Origin: CAZLBC01 sp964557575
GTDB taxonomy: Bacteria > Planctomycetota > Phycisphaerae > SM23-33
Length of the DNA stretch: 64,000 bases
Assembly: GCA_964557575.1 (NCBI GenBank)
Contig: CAZLBC010000018.1
Location: 1-64,000, forward strand
Direction: 5' to 3'
Shown here: piece after piece, positions 19,027-27,049 of the stretch
Position numbering within the stretch: position 1 is the first letter of the stretch
How the letters are laid out: each line of letters opens with the position of its first letter
Notes under the pieces: generated by a model
The model's database searches: none
Seen by the model: only the letters and a program-made list of their open reading frames with translations
Told to the model about the DNA's origin: nothing
Made by a program: the position numbers and the translations under genes

Positions 19027-19716
19027 ATGGAATTACTCGGCACACTAGCGGAAACGGCCTCCGGGCAGGACGCGATCGGGCCGCTGCTGGATTACGGCAA
19101 CGTTCTGCTGGAGTCGATACTCACCCGCAACATACTCCTGAGCCTGTTTTTGGGCATGTGCTCCTTCCTGGCGATATCCCGGTCGCTGAAGACCGCGTTC
19201 GGCCTCGGGCTCGCGGTGATCTTCGTGCTCACGTGCACGGCGATCATCAACTACGCCATCTACGAGTTCGTACTCACTTACGAACTGGCCAGCGGGGCGG
19301 ATTTGACCTACCTCATGGCGATCGTCTTCATCATGACCATCGCCGCCTTCGTACAACTCGTTGAGATGGTGATCGAGCGGACCAGCCCCGTCCTGCACAT
19401 CAACCTGGGCATCTACCTGCCGCTGATCACGGTGAACTGCGCCGTCCTCGGCGTCAGCACGATCATCGCCGCCAAGGTGGACGCCCGCGAATCGATCACC
19501 GCCGGCAAGTCACTGGCCCTGGGCTTCGGTTCCGGCGTCGGCTGGATGCTCGCGATTTGCCTGATGGCCGGCATACGCGAAAAGCTGAAAAACGCGGACA
19601 TTCCCCGTCCCCTGCAGGGACTGGGCATTACGATGATTATAACCGGCATCATGGCGATGGCCTTCACCGGGTTCAAGGGCATCGACCTGATCAAGGCCAT
19701 TACCGGCTCTAGTTGA
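19027..19716 (+). CDS. nqrE: Na+-translocating NADH:quinone reductase subunit E
   Basis: 229 aa, about six membrane helices. The family markers are TRNILLSLFLGMCSFLAISRSLKTAFGLG-type spacing around the first Cys, FVQLVEMVIERTSPVLHINLGIYLPLITVNCAVLG around the second Cys, and a C-terminal GFGSGVGWMLA, LQGLGI and GFKGI. The two conserved Cys (GMCSF and VNCAV) pair with those of NqrD around the iron centre. NqrE is inverted in the membrane relative to NqrD. It starts after a CAGGAGA ribosome site and ends 16 nt before nqrF. Confidence 0.94.
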   Translation: MELLGTLAETASGQDAIGPLLDYGNVLLESILTRNILLSLFLGMCSFLAISRSLKTAFGLGLAVIFVLTCTAIINYAIYEFVLTYELASGADLTYLMAIVFIMTIAAFVQLVEMVIERTSPVLHINLGIYLPLITVNCAVLGVSTIIAAKVDARESITAGKSLALGFGSGVGWMLAICLMAGIREKLKNADIPRPLQGLGITMIITGIMAMAFTGFKGIDLIKAITGSS

Positions 19717-19732
19717 GACAAGGCTGTCTGAT

Positions 19733-20824
19733 ATGGAAAACTACCAGGTATATGTTTACGCACTGCTTGTTCTGGGCGGTCTCAGCGTCGCCATCACCGT
19801 CCTGCTGCTGCTGGCGAACCGGATCTTCTGCAACTACGGCCCGTGCACGATTCAGGTCAACGAGGAGGAACCATTCGTTGTCGATGGCGGCGGCACCCTC
19901 CTCGACGCCCTGTACGCCAACGAAATCTTCATCCCCTCAGCCTGCGGCGGCCAGGGAACCTGCGGGTTCTGCAAGTGCCGGGTACTCGACGGCGGGGGGC
20001 CGCTGCTGCCCACCGAGGAACCTTTCATGTCGCCGGAGGAGATGACCAACCAGACCCGGCTCTCCTGCCAGGTGAAGGTCAAGGAAGACATGCAGGTCCG
20101 CGTCCGCGAAGAATTCCTCCACGTCCAGGAGTTCCAGGCCCGCGTGAGCCGGCGGGAAATGAAGACGCCGGACACGGTGGAGATCGCATTCGAGCTTATC
20201 GAGCCGGCGGAGATGGAATACCGGCCCGGCCAGTACGTCCAGATCGGCATTCCCGGCAAGAAGGAGGAGACCTGGCGGGCCTACTCGATCTGCACGCCGC
20301 CGAGCAGCACAAACGAGATCGAACTGCTCGTGCGGTTCATCCCCGGCGGCGCCGGTTCCACTTATGTCCACAGCCTCGAAGTCGGCGACGAGGTGAAACT
20401 GCTGGGCCCCTACGGCGACTTCTACCTGGACGACGAGGCCGCCCTGGTGTGCGTCGGCGGCGGCGTGGGCATGGCCCCGATGCGGTCGATCTTCCGTCAC
20501 CTCGCCGAGGTGCAGCCCGAGAAGCGCTGCTGGTTCTTCTTCGGCGCCAGAACGACGGACGAGGCGGTGTACTACGACGATTTCGTCACGCTCGCCGAGC
20601 AGATGCCGAACTTCGAGGTTTACTACGCCATGAGCGAACCGGATAAGTGCCCCGGCTGGGACGGCGAGACCGGCTTCATCCACCTTACGGCCGAGAAGCA
20701 CCTCCCGGACGCGGGCAACCGGCAGGCCTTCCTGTGCGGTCCCCCGCCGATGATCGAGGCGACCACGGCGGTCCTGGCGGAAAAGAATATTTCCAAGGAG
20801 AAGGTCTTCTACGACGAGTTCTAA
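19733..20824 (+). CDS. nqrF: Na+-translocating NADH:quinone reductase subunit F
   Basis: 363 aa. It has one N-terminal membrane helix (LLVLGGLSVAITVLLLLA). A plant-type ferredoxin domain follows with ligands C71, C77, C80 and C112 (ACGGQGTCGFCKC ... LSCQV). Then comes a ferredoxin-reductase FAD/NAD module: RPGQYVQIGIP, RAYSICTPP (FAD), GGGVGMAPMRS (NADH pyrophosphate) and FLCGPPPMIEAT near the C-terminus. It is the NADH-oxidising entry subunit on the cytoplasmic face, passing electrons FAD to 2Fe-2S to the D/E iron centre. It is somewhat shorter than the proteobacterial subunit (about 405 aa), but all redox motifs are present. Confidence 0.96.
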   Translation: MENYQVYVYALLVLGGLSVAITVLLLLANRIFCNYGPCTIQVNEEEPFVVDGGGTLLDALYANEIFIPSACGGQGTCGFCKCRVLDGGGPLLPTEEPFMSPEEMTNQTRLSCQVKVKEDMQVRVREEFLHVQEFQARVSRREMKTPDTVEIAFELIEPAEMEYRPGQYVQIGIPGKKEETWRAYSICTPPSSTNEIELLVRFIPGGAGSTYVHSLEVGDEVKLLGPYGDFYLDDEAALVCVGGGVGMAPMRSIFRHLAEVQPEKRCWFFFGARTTDEAVYYDDFVTLAEQMPNFEVYYAMSEPDKCPGWDGETGFIHLTAEKHLPDAGNRQAFLCGPPPMIEATTAVLAEKNISKEKVFYDEF

Positions 20825-20870
20825 CCGCGTCGGGACAGACAATCGACAAGACACGGAACGAAGAGACGCA

Positions 20871-21932
20871 ATGACTGACACGAAATCGCTACTCAGCACG
20901 CTGCCGTCCGCCATCCTGTGGGGCGACGCCTCCCGGGAGGCCCATTCCCTCCGGACACCGAGCGGCACGGAGATGCGCCGCTACTCGATAGTTGTCCTGG
21001 CGGCCGCGGTCCCCCTGTTCTACATGGCCGCGACACTGCTCGGGAGCCATATCTTCCTGATGGCTTTGACCGCCCTGGTCGCCGCGCTGGCGGCGGAACT
21101 GGCATTCGCCCTGATACGCAAGCGGCCCATCGGCGGCGGCACCCTCCCCTTCGCGTGCCTCCTGGCGCTGATCCTGCCGGTCATGGTGGTGACGACGAAT
21201 GACGAGGGCATCAAGGAAGTGGTGAACATGCCGCTCTGGATCGTGGCGCTCGCCGCGGTCTTCGGCACGGTCATCGGCAAGGAGATCTTCGGCGGATACG
21301 GCGATCACATCTTCTGCCCGGCGCTGATCGCCAAGGCCTTCACGGTCTGGAGCTTTCCGACCATGGTCCAGTTGCCCGGGGCAAAGGACCCCGAACTCCT
21401 GGCGCAAGGCGCCGGAGCGTGGGTCGGCAACCTCCCGGTCACGGGCGCGGAGCTGTGCACGATGGGCGAGTTCACCACGTGCGTGCTCATCATCGGCGCC
21501 GCGGGGCTGGCGATGATCGCGGTGAACTTCAGGAACCTCTTCACCCTGGCCGGCATCTTCGCCGCCGGCCTGGGCATGGTGTTCCTCTTCAAGGCCATCC
21601 CCCAGATAGACGTCCCCTACGAGGTCAGCGGCTACTTCAACCTGGAGAACTTCGGGGCGCTGAACGTCCCGATGGCCTTCCTGCTCAGCGACGGCTTCCT
21701 GTTCGGGGCGTGCCTGCTGGCCTGCGACCCGGCCGTCAATCCCCGGCGGCCCGTCGGCTCGCTGTGCTACGGGCTCCTGATCGGGGCGTTCGCGATACCC
21801 ATACGGCACCTGGCGGCCTACCACTACTCGACCATGATGTCCGCCATTCTCCTGGCGAGTCTCTTCGCCCCGCTGTTCGATTCGCTGTCTGGCGCACTGA
21901 AAGAAGGCAGAGGTAGCAACGATGAAGGATAA
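20871..21932 (+). CDS. nqrB: Na+-translocating NADH:quinone reductase subunit B, atypical flavin site
   Basis: 353 aa with 9-10 membrane helices. It matches NqrB/RnfD at FGGYGDHIFCPALIAKAF (compare GGTGxNIFNPAL), DPAVNPRRPVGSLCYGLLIG and LLASLFAPLFD. Canonical NqrB carries a covalent FMN on the Thr of a DxxSGAT motif about 35 residues after the NPAL block. Here the corresponding place reads LPVTGAE (residues 188-194), lacking both Asp and acceptor Thr. It is also shorter than canonical NqrB (about 410 aa), closer to RnfD. It overlaps nqrC by 11 nt, indicating translational coupling. The call is secure from synteny and flanking motifs; flavinylation is doubtful. Confidence 0.9.
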   Translation: MTDTKSLLSTLPSAILWGDASREAHSLRTPSGTEMRRYSIVVLAAAVPLFYMAATLLGSHIFLMALTALVAALAAELAFALIRKRPIGGGTLPFACLLALILPVMVVTTNDEGIKEVVNMPLWIVALAAVFGTVIGKEIFGGYGDHIFCPALIAKAFTVWSFPTMVQLPGAKDPELLAQGAGAWVGNLPVTGAELCTMGEFTTCVLIIGAAGLAMIAVNFRNLFTLAGIFAAGLGMVFLFKAIPQIDVPYEVSGYFNLENFGALNVPMAFLLSDGFLFGACLLACDPAVNPRRPVGSLCYGLLIGAFAIPIRHLAAYHYSTMMSAILLASLFAPLFDSLSGALKEGRGSNDEG

Positions 21933-24152
21933 CCCGATATACACGGCGGTATACGTGCTCGTGCTCTCGTGCGTGTGCGCGCTTCTGCTGACATTCATGA
22001 ACGAATCGCTCCACACCCGCATCGAGAAGAACAAGGAGCGGGACCACAAGAAGGCGATCCTGTTCGCCACCGGCGTCATCGAGCGGGACCCCGACAAGGG
22101 TATCGTCTACTCGCTCCTGCAGGGCGCCGGCCTGGTGAAGGCGACGCTGGAGGAACCCACCCCCGAGCAGATNNNNNNNNNNNNNNNNNNNNNNNNNNNN
22201 NNNNNNNNNNNNNNNNNNNNNNNNNNNNNNNNNNNNNNNNNNNNNNNNNNNNNNNNNNNNNNNNNNNNNNNNTGCAGGGCGCCGGCCTGGTGAAGGCGAC
22301 GCTGGAGGAACCCACCCCCGAGCAGATCGACGCCATCTACGAGGCGTGCGTGGAAAAGAGCGCGGCGAAGGAAGTCGGCGAGGAAGAATCGCAGACGTAC
22401 CGGGCCTACAGCAACGCCGGCACGCCCGGTTCCCCGGCAAAGGGGGAATTCGTCGGTATCGCCGAGGACTTCGCGTTCGCCGGTTACGAAGACGAGGTCA
22501 AGGGCGTCCTCGGCTTCCACAAGGACGGCGAGACACTGCTGGGCATGGATATATACGAACATCACGAGACACCCGGCAAGGGGGCCAAGATCGCGAAGGT
22601 CGAGTGGCTGCGGGAATTCCGCGGCAAGTCGATCGTCGATAGGATGGTCGAAATCAGCTCCACGAAGGACGGACCGAACATCATTCCCGAGGATATGGTC
22701 ACGGGGGCGTCGCGGACCATCGCGGCGCTGACGGATAAATTGAACGAGCATATCGGCCGCTTCATGCCCCCGGACATCGGCGACGGCGCCGTGGCGATCA
22801 AGAAGGCCAAGCTTGATATAGAAAAGATGGTTGCGGATGTCGAGACCGGCCCCACTCCCTATCCCAATACCAGCAAGAAAAAACCGGAGAATATCCGCGG
22901 CAAGGATTACAAGAGGCCCGCCTACATGCTGCCGGACGGCTTCAAGAATCTCGCGCTGGGAAAACCGGTGACGACCAACGTCGAGGAGGCGGCCGTCGTT
23001 CACAACAGCCTGAAGGTGATCACCGACGGCAACCTCGACAGCAAGGACCCCAAGTCCTTCGTCGGCCTGCAGAACTGGGGGCAGGTCCCCTACGCCCAGA
23101 TCGACCTCGGCCAGCCGTCGACGATCTACAGTATCGGCCTCTGGCACTACTTCCCCGGTCCCGTCTACACCGACGTCGTCGTCCAGGTAGCCGAAGACGC
23201 GGCGTTTACCAAGAACGTCACAACGGTGTTCAATAACGACTTCGACAACTCGATCGGTTTGGAGAACCTCGACCGGGAGCCGACCAACGAGTGCTACGCG
23301 TCGAGCAAGTACGGCGAACTGATCCCCGAATTCAGCAAGGACGTCGACCCTGCCGGGTGGGTGGGCCGCTACGTCCGGGTGTATTCGAACAACGCCTTCT
23401 ACGAGGCCGACCTCGAGCCGCGGTTCGTCGAGATCATGGTCTGGGGCCGGGAAGGCATCGTGGAAGCGCCGACCGCCGGCGCGCCCGCGACCTACAAGCC
23501 CGAGAAACTCGACATTGAGAAGATGGTGGCCGACGTCAAGACCGGCCCCACCCCCTACCCCAACACCAGCAAGAAGAAACCGAAAATATTGCGCGACAAG
23601 GACTACAAGCGGCCCGCCTACCTGCTGCCGGAAGGGTTCGAAAACCTCGCGCGGGGCGCGGCGGTCACCACGAACGTCGAGGAGGCGGCCGTCGTTCACA
23701 ACAGCCTGAAGGTCATCACCGACGGCAACCTCGACAGCAAGGATCCCAAGTCCTTCGTCGGCCTGCAGAACTGGGGCGAGGTCCCCTACGCCCAGCTCGA
23801 CCTCGGCCAGCAGTCGACAATCTACAGCATCGGCGTGTGGCACTACTTCCCCGGGCCCGTCTACACGGATATCGTCGTCCAGGTAGCCGAAGACGCGGCG
23901 TTTACCAAGAACGTCCAAACGGTCTTCAACAACGACTTCGACAACTCGATCGGCCTGAAGAACCTCGACAAGGAGCCGACCAACGAGTGCTACGCGTCGA
24001 GCAAGTTCGGCGAACTGATCCCCGAATACAGCAAGGACGTCGACCCGGCGGGCTGGAAGGGCCGCTATGTCCGGGTCTATTCGAACAACGCCTTCTACGA
24101 GGCCGACCTCGAGCCGCGGTTCGTCGAGATCATGGTCTGGGGAAAACAGTAA
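21922..24152 (+). CDS. nqrC: NQR subunit C fused to two discoidin-like modules
   Basis: After collapsing the false gap (see 22118-22327) the product is about 691 aa in one frame. Residues 1-245 are NqrC: an N-terminal membrane helix (VYVLVLSCVCALLLTFM), an FMN-binding domain with GVLGFHKDGETLLGMDIYEHHETPG, and the flavinylation-type motif DMVTGAS (206-212), where Ser212 replaces the usual Thr. A canonical NqrC ends about here (near 260 aa). Instead two tandem modules of 232 aa follow, each with a basic linker (TGPTPYPNTSKKKP), a Lys/Arg-Pro-Ala-Tyr start and a discoidin/F5-8-type-C-like core (LKVITDGNLDSKD, PYAQIDLGQ, YVRVYSNNAFYEADLEPRFVEIMVWG). They would lie on the periplasmic side. Sugar or surface binding is inference. 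Confidence 0.85.
22173..22272. other. Assembly gap of exactly 100 N inside nqrC (apparently spurious)
   Basis: The 55 bases before the Ns (22118-22172) recur exactly as the 55 bases after them (22273-22327). Removing one copy plus the Ns deletes 155 bases and brings the upstream frame into register with the long downstream frame. This is what two overlapping contig ends joined by a scaffolder look like. Confidence 0.95.
22809..23504 (+). repeat. First copy of 232-codon tandem repeat in nqrC
   Basis: Codes for a discoidin-like module and its linker, starting KLDIEKMVADV. The copy at 23505-24149 matches codon for codon over most of its length, with tracts of identical DNA (for example the region encoding VVQVAEDAAFTKNV), indicating a recent duplication or gene conversion. 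Confidence 0.9.
23505..24149 (+). repeat. Second copy of tandem repeat in nqrC
   Basis: Starts KLDIEKMVADV exactly 696 bp after the first copy and ends at the stop codon. It lacks the Pro/Ala-rich linker that ends the first copy. Protein differences from copy one are few and mostly conservative. Confidence 0.9.
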
Positions 24153-24273
24153 TTTCCCCCTTACGCCCACGCGGTAATTGAGTAAAATTGTCCCGTTAAT
24201 GACATGGTATAATCACAACACGGTATTCTGCGGGGCCCGGCGGTCCCGGAAACAAGAAGAAGGAGAAGCGACA

Positions 24274-25176
24274 ATGAAGAAGTGGCAACTGATCATGGCA
24301 TTTGCAGGACTGTTCGCCCTCGTCATCCTCCCGGGCTGTCCGAAGGAGGAAACCGGCGAGGATGCCGGCACGACCGAAAAAAAGGCCGGTGAGGAATCCA
24401 AAACGCGCGATACGGAAACGGAAAAGGGCGGGGACGAAAAAGAAAAAGCTCCGGAGAAGAAGGAAGAGGCCAAGGAAGCCGCTCCGGAGAAGAAGGAAGA
24501 GGCCAAGGAAGCCGCCCCGGAGAAGAAGGCGGAATCGGATGACGGCGCGCTGTCCAAAAAGGCCGGCGACGGCTTGATGCCCCTGAAACTCGAACTGCCC
24601 AAGCCGCAGTTCGAGGGCACCCCCAAGAGGATCCAGGGCATCAACAACCTCGAACCCCCCAAGGGCAAGGGGTGGAAACGCCCGACGTTCTACGTACCCG
24701 AGGGCACGGCTAATCTCGCCAGGGGCAAGGAAGTCGCCGCCAGTGACGACCTCCCGATTATCGGCGAGCCGAACATGATCACGGACGGCGACAAGGAAGG
24801 CATGGACCAGTCGGTGGTGGAATTCGCCCCCGGCAAGCAGTGGGTGCAGATCGATCTCGGCAAGAAGTGCGAGATCTTCGCGATTCTGATCTGGCACTAC
24901 CACAAACAGGCCCGGGCCTACAAGGACGTCATCGTGCAGGTGGCCGACGACGCCGACATGATCACCGGCAAGAAAACCATCTTCAACAACGACGACGACA
25001 ACTCCTCGAAGATGGGCATCGGCGAAGATTTCTCCTACGTGGAAGTCCACGAGGGCAAGCTCATCGACGCCGGCGGCGCAAAGGGACAGTTCGTGAGGTT
25101 CTACTCGAACGGGAACTCCACGAACGACATGAACCACTATATCGAGATCGAGATCTACGGAAAACCCTGCAAGTAG
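24274..25176 (+). CDS. Lipoprotein with charged linker and discoidin-like domain
   Basis: About 300 aa. The ATG at 24274 follows AAGGAGAAG. The leader MKKWQLIMAFAGLFALVILPGC has a lipobox Cys at 22. Residues 25-95 are a Lys/Glu/Ala-rich linker with a repeated KEEAKEAAPEK unit. The C-terminal 190 residues are a discoidin-like domain clearly related to the two modules at the end of NqrC: both have RP.(F/Y)..P.G..NLA.GK, ITDGD, (V/A)QIDLG, IWHY, VIVQVADDA, IFNND.DNS and (F)VR(F/V)YSN. The gene lies 121 nt after nqrC and before a strong terminator, so it is probably part of the NQR unit, tethered in a membrane near NqrC. Confidence 0.82.
   Translation: MKKWQLIMAFAGLFALVILPGCPKEETGEDAGTTEKKAGEESKTRDTETEKGGDEKEKAPEKKEEAKEAAPEKKEEAKEAAPEKKAESDDGALSKKAGDGLMPLKLELPKPQFEGTPKRIQGINNLEPPKGKGWKRPTFYVPEGTANLARGKEVAASDDLPIIGEPNMITDGDKEGMDQSVVEFAPGKQWVQIDLGKKCEIFAILIWHYHKQARAYKDVIVQVADDADMITGKKTIFNNDDDNSSKMGIGEDFSYVEVHEGKLIDAGGAKGQFVRFYSNGNSTNDMNHYIEIEIYGKPCK
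24448..24531 (+). repeat. 33-bp tandem repeat in lipoprotein linker
   Basis: Units at 24448-24480 and 24481-24513 are identical and a partial third follows with one change early on. Each encodes APEKKEEAKEA. Such repeats vary in number by slippage, giving a linker of variable length. Confidence 0.85.
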
Positions 25177-25200
25177 ATCATACGGTTCGACAACTTCAGA

Positions 25201-25232
25201 CCCCGGCCGGGAAAACCCGGCCGGGGTTTTTT
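25201..25232 (+). terminator. Rho-independent terminator of the NQR operon
   Basis: A perfect 11-bp GC stem (CCCCGGCCGGG, AAAA loop, CCCGGCCGGGG) is followed directly by six T. It lies 25 bp after the lipoprotein stop and is the clearest terminator in the window. Confidence 0.93.
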
Positions 25233-25380
25233 ATTGGCATCAGTGCAATTGCCGGCGCATTTTTGGAGACGAAAACCACCACGCGGCGGTCCCGTTTTTT
25301 TACAAGAACATCATCCCGGTGTACAATACGGCCGTCGCGCGGGCCGGCATGCCCGTTATTTACAGCGCGGAAAGGAACAT

Positions 25381-27030
25381 ATGGCCGTTCGCTGGAGACA
25401 CGTGTTCGTCATGGCGGCGATTATTGCGGTCGCCGCCGGCATGCGGTTTGTATCGCTGTCGAAAAGGCCCCTGCACGCCGACGAGGCCGACCAGGCGTTC
25501 ATCTTCAAGGATCTGCTGGAAAACGGCCGGTACGTGTACTACCCTCCTCCCCGGGACATCCACGGACCGACCCTTCACTACCTCGCGCTGCCGCTGATAG
25601 CCCTCTCGGGCGACCGGGAGCTTTCCACGGTCTCGGAAGCCCAGCTCCGCACCGTAACGGCGGTAACAGGGCTGCTGGCCGTTCTCTGCATACTCCTGCT
25701 TTTCGACGGGTTGGGGAGGACGGGCACCGCGGCCGCCATGGCCGCCGCCGCGATCGCACCGTCCACGGTGTTCTTCAGCCGATACTTTATTCACCAGATG
25801 CCGCTCTTCCTGTTTACGCTGCTTTCGATCGGCGCGGTGTGGCGCTGCCTGCAGACGGGTTCCCCCGCCCGCAGAATCGCCTGGGCCCTCCTCGCGGGAG
25901 CCGCGATCGGCCTCATGCACGCCACAAAGGAGACCTGCATCATAGCCTTCTTTTCCGGCACCGTTTCCCTCGTCCTGGTGCGACTGATCGGGCGGCGGGA
26001 AACGCGCGGGATCGGTGCGTCCGCTACGGGAAACGAGACCGGTGAACAAGGCCGCTGCCTCTGCGTTTTTGTGCCCCTGGCGGCGGGTATTACGGCGGCG
26101 GTACTCGTGTCGGCATCGTTCTTTTCATCGTTCGGACAAAACGGGAAGGGCATCGGCGATTCCCTGACGGCATACGTTTCGTATGTTCATCGCGGCGCGG
26201 GACATACTGAATGCGCCCTTTCCCACGTCCGTCCCTGGTATTTCTACCTGAAGACACTGCTGTGGCGGGACGGCGCTCCCTGGATTTCCGCGGAATCGCT
26301 GATACTGCTCTGGGCGACGGCGGGTTTCGTAATGACCTTCTCACGCCGACGGCATCCTGTCCCGGCCCCCGGCCTGGTGCGGTTCTGCTATATCTGCTCG
26401 CTGGTGATGCTGCTGGTCTATTCCGCCATACCCTACAAGACACCCTGGTGTGTCCTCCAGCCCCTGGCGGGCCTTCTTCCAGCGGCCGGCGCGGGCGTCG
26501 CGGCGCTGCTGTCGATCTGCGGAACGTCGGTGAAGCGGCGGGCGACCGGCATCGCCGCCGCCTGCCTGTCCGTCGCCCTGCTGTGTGCCCAGTCGGCGTA
26601 CGACAACTGCGAGCGCTACGAGGATCCCCGGAACCCCTACGTATACGTTCACACCTCTTCGGAAATGTTCAAACTGATCGATCGCTTTGAAGAAACCGTG
26701 TCGGTTATACCCGCATCAAAAGAAACCATCACGATACAGGTGATATCGCCGCACGGGTATTCCCCGCTGCAGTGGTACCTGCGCAAATACACACACACGG
26801 GATACTACACCGACAGAATACCGAAATGGCCCCTTGCGGACATCATCCTCTTTCCTCCGTCGATGGAAAAGCAGATAATCAGGGCGGTCTGCTCGGGACC
26901 GAAATACGAAATGTATATCCCCCTCGAAGAGGAGGTTATGCTCAGGCCGGGCGTGTTTCTCACCGGCTGCATGAAGTACAAACTGGTCACCGAAGCCACG
27001 AAGGCACGGTTCAGGGCGCGAAATCCATAG
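25381..27030 (+). CDS. Agl23-like membrane glycosyltransferase (GT39-type)
   Basis: About 549 aa. The ATG at 25381 follows AAAGGA. It is a polytopic membrane protein with 10 or so helices and a soluble C-terminal part. The first loop has the signature of the TIGR03663 'flippase activity-associated protein Agl23' family and GT39 in general: LHADEADQAFIFKDLLENGRY and then PRDIHGPTLHYLALP. The Asp/Glu pair (ADEA) is the putative catalytic site of this GT-C fold. It would transfer a sugar from a lipid carrier to a protein or lipid on the outer face. galK starts 20 nt downstream, so the two may be cotranscribed. Confidence 0.78.
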   Translation: MAVRWRHVFVMAAIIAVAAGMRFVSLSKRPLHADEADQAFIFKDLLENGRYVYYPPPRDIHGPTLHYLALPLIALSGDRELSTVSEAQLRTVTAVTGLLAVLCILLLFDGLGRTGTAAAMAAAAIAPSTVFFSRYFIHQMPLFLFTLLSIGAVWRCLQTGSPARRIAWALLAGAAIGLMHATKETCIIAFFSGTVSLVLVRLIGRRETRGIGASATGNETGEQGRCLCVFVPLAAGITAAVLVSASFFSSFGQNGKGIGDSLTAYVSYVHRGAGHTECALSHVRPWYFYLKTLLWRDGAPWISAESLILLWATAGFVMTFSRRRHPVPAPGLVRFCYICSLVMLLVYSAIPYKTPWCVLQPLAGLLPAAGAGVAALLSICGTSVKRRATGIAAACLSVALLCAQSAYDNCERYEDPRNPYVYVHTSSEMFKLIDRFEETVSVIPASKETITIQVISPHGYSPLQWYLRKYTHTGYYTDRIPKWPLADIILFPPSMEKQIIRAVCSGPKYEMYIPLEEEVMLRPGVFLTGCMKYKLVTEATKARFRARNP

Positions 27031-27049
27031 ACCGCCGAAGGAGCACGAG

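Noticed and set aside
16908..19043. 711-codon minus-strand frame opposite the oxidoreductase and nqrD
   Set aside because: Mirror of coding DNA with a biased third position; both plus-strand genes have unmistakable family motifs.
22118..22327. Apparent 55-bp direct repeat
   Set aside because: It flanks exactly 100 Ns and disappears when contigs are merged in frame, so it is an assembly artefact, not biology.
20871..24152. Possibility that the operon is Rnf rather than NQR
   Set aside because: There is an NqrF with ferredoxin and FAD/NAD domains and no RnfB or RnfC; the B subunit has NqrB-type end motifs although it is short.
24448..24531. Short tandem repeats considered as a CRISPR array
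   Set aside because: Units are contiguous without spacers and code for an in-frame charged linker.
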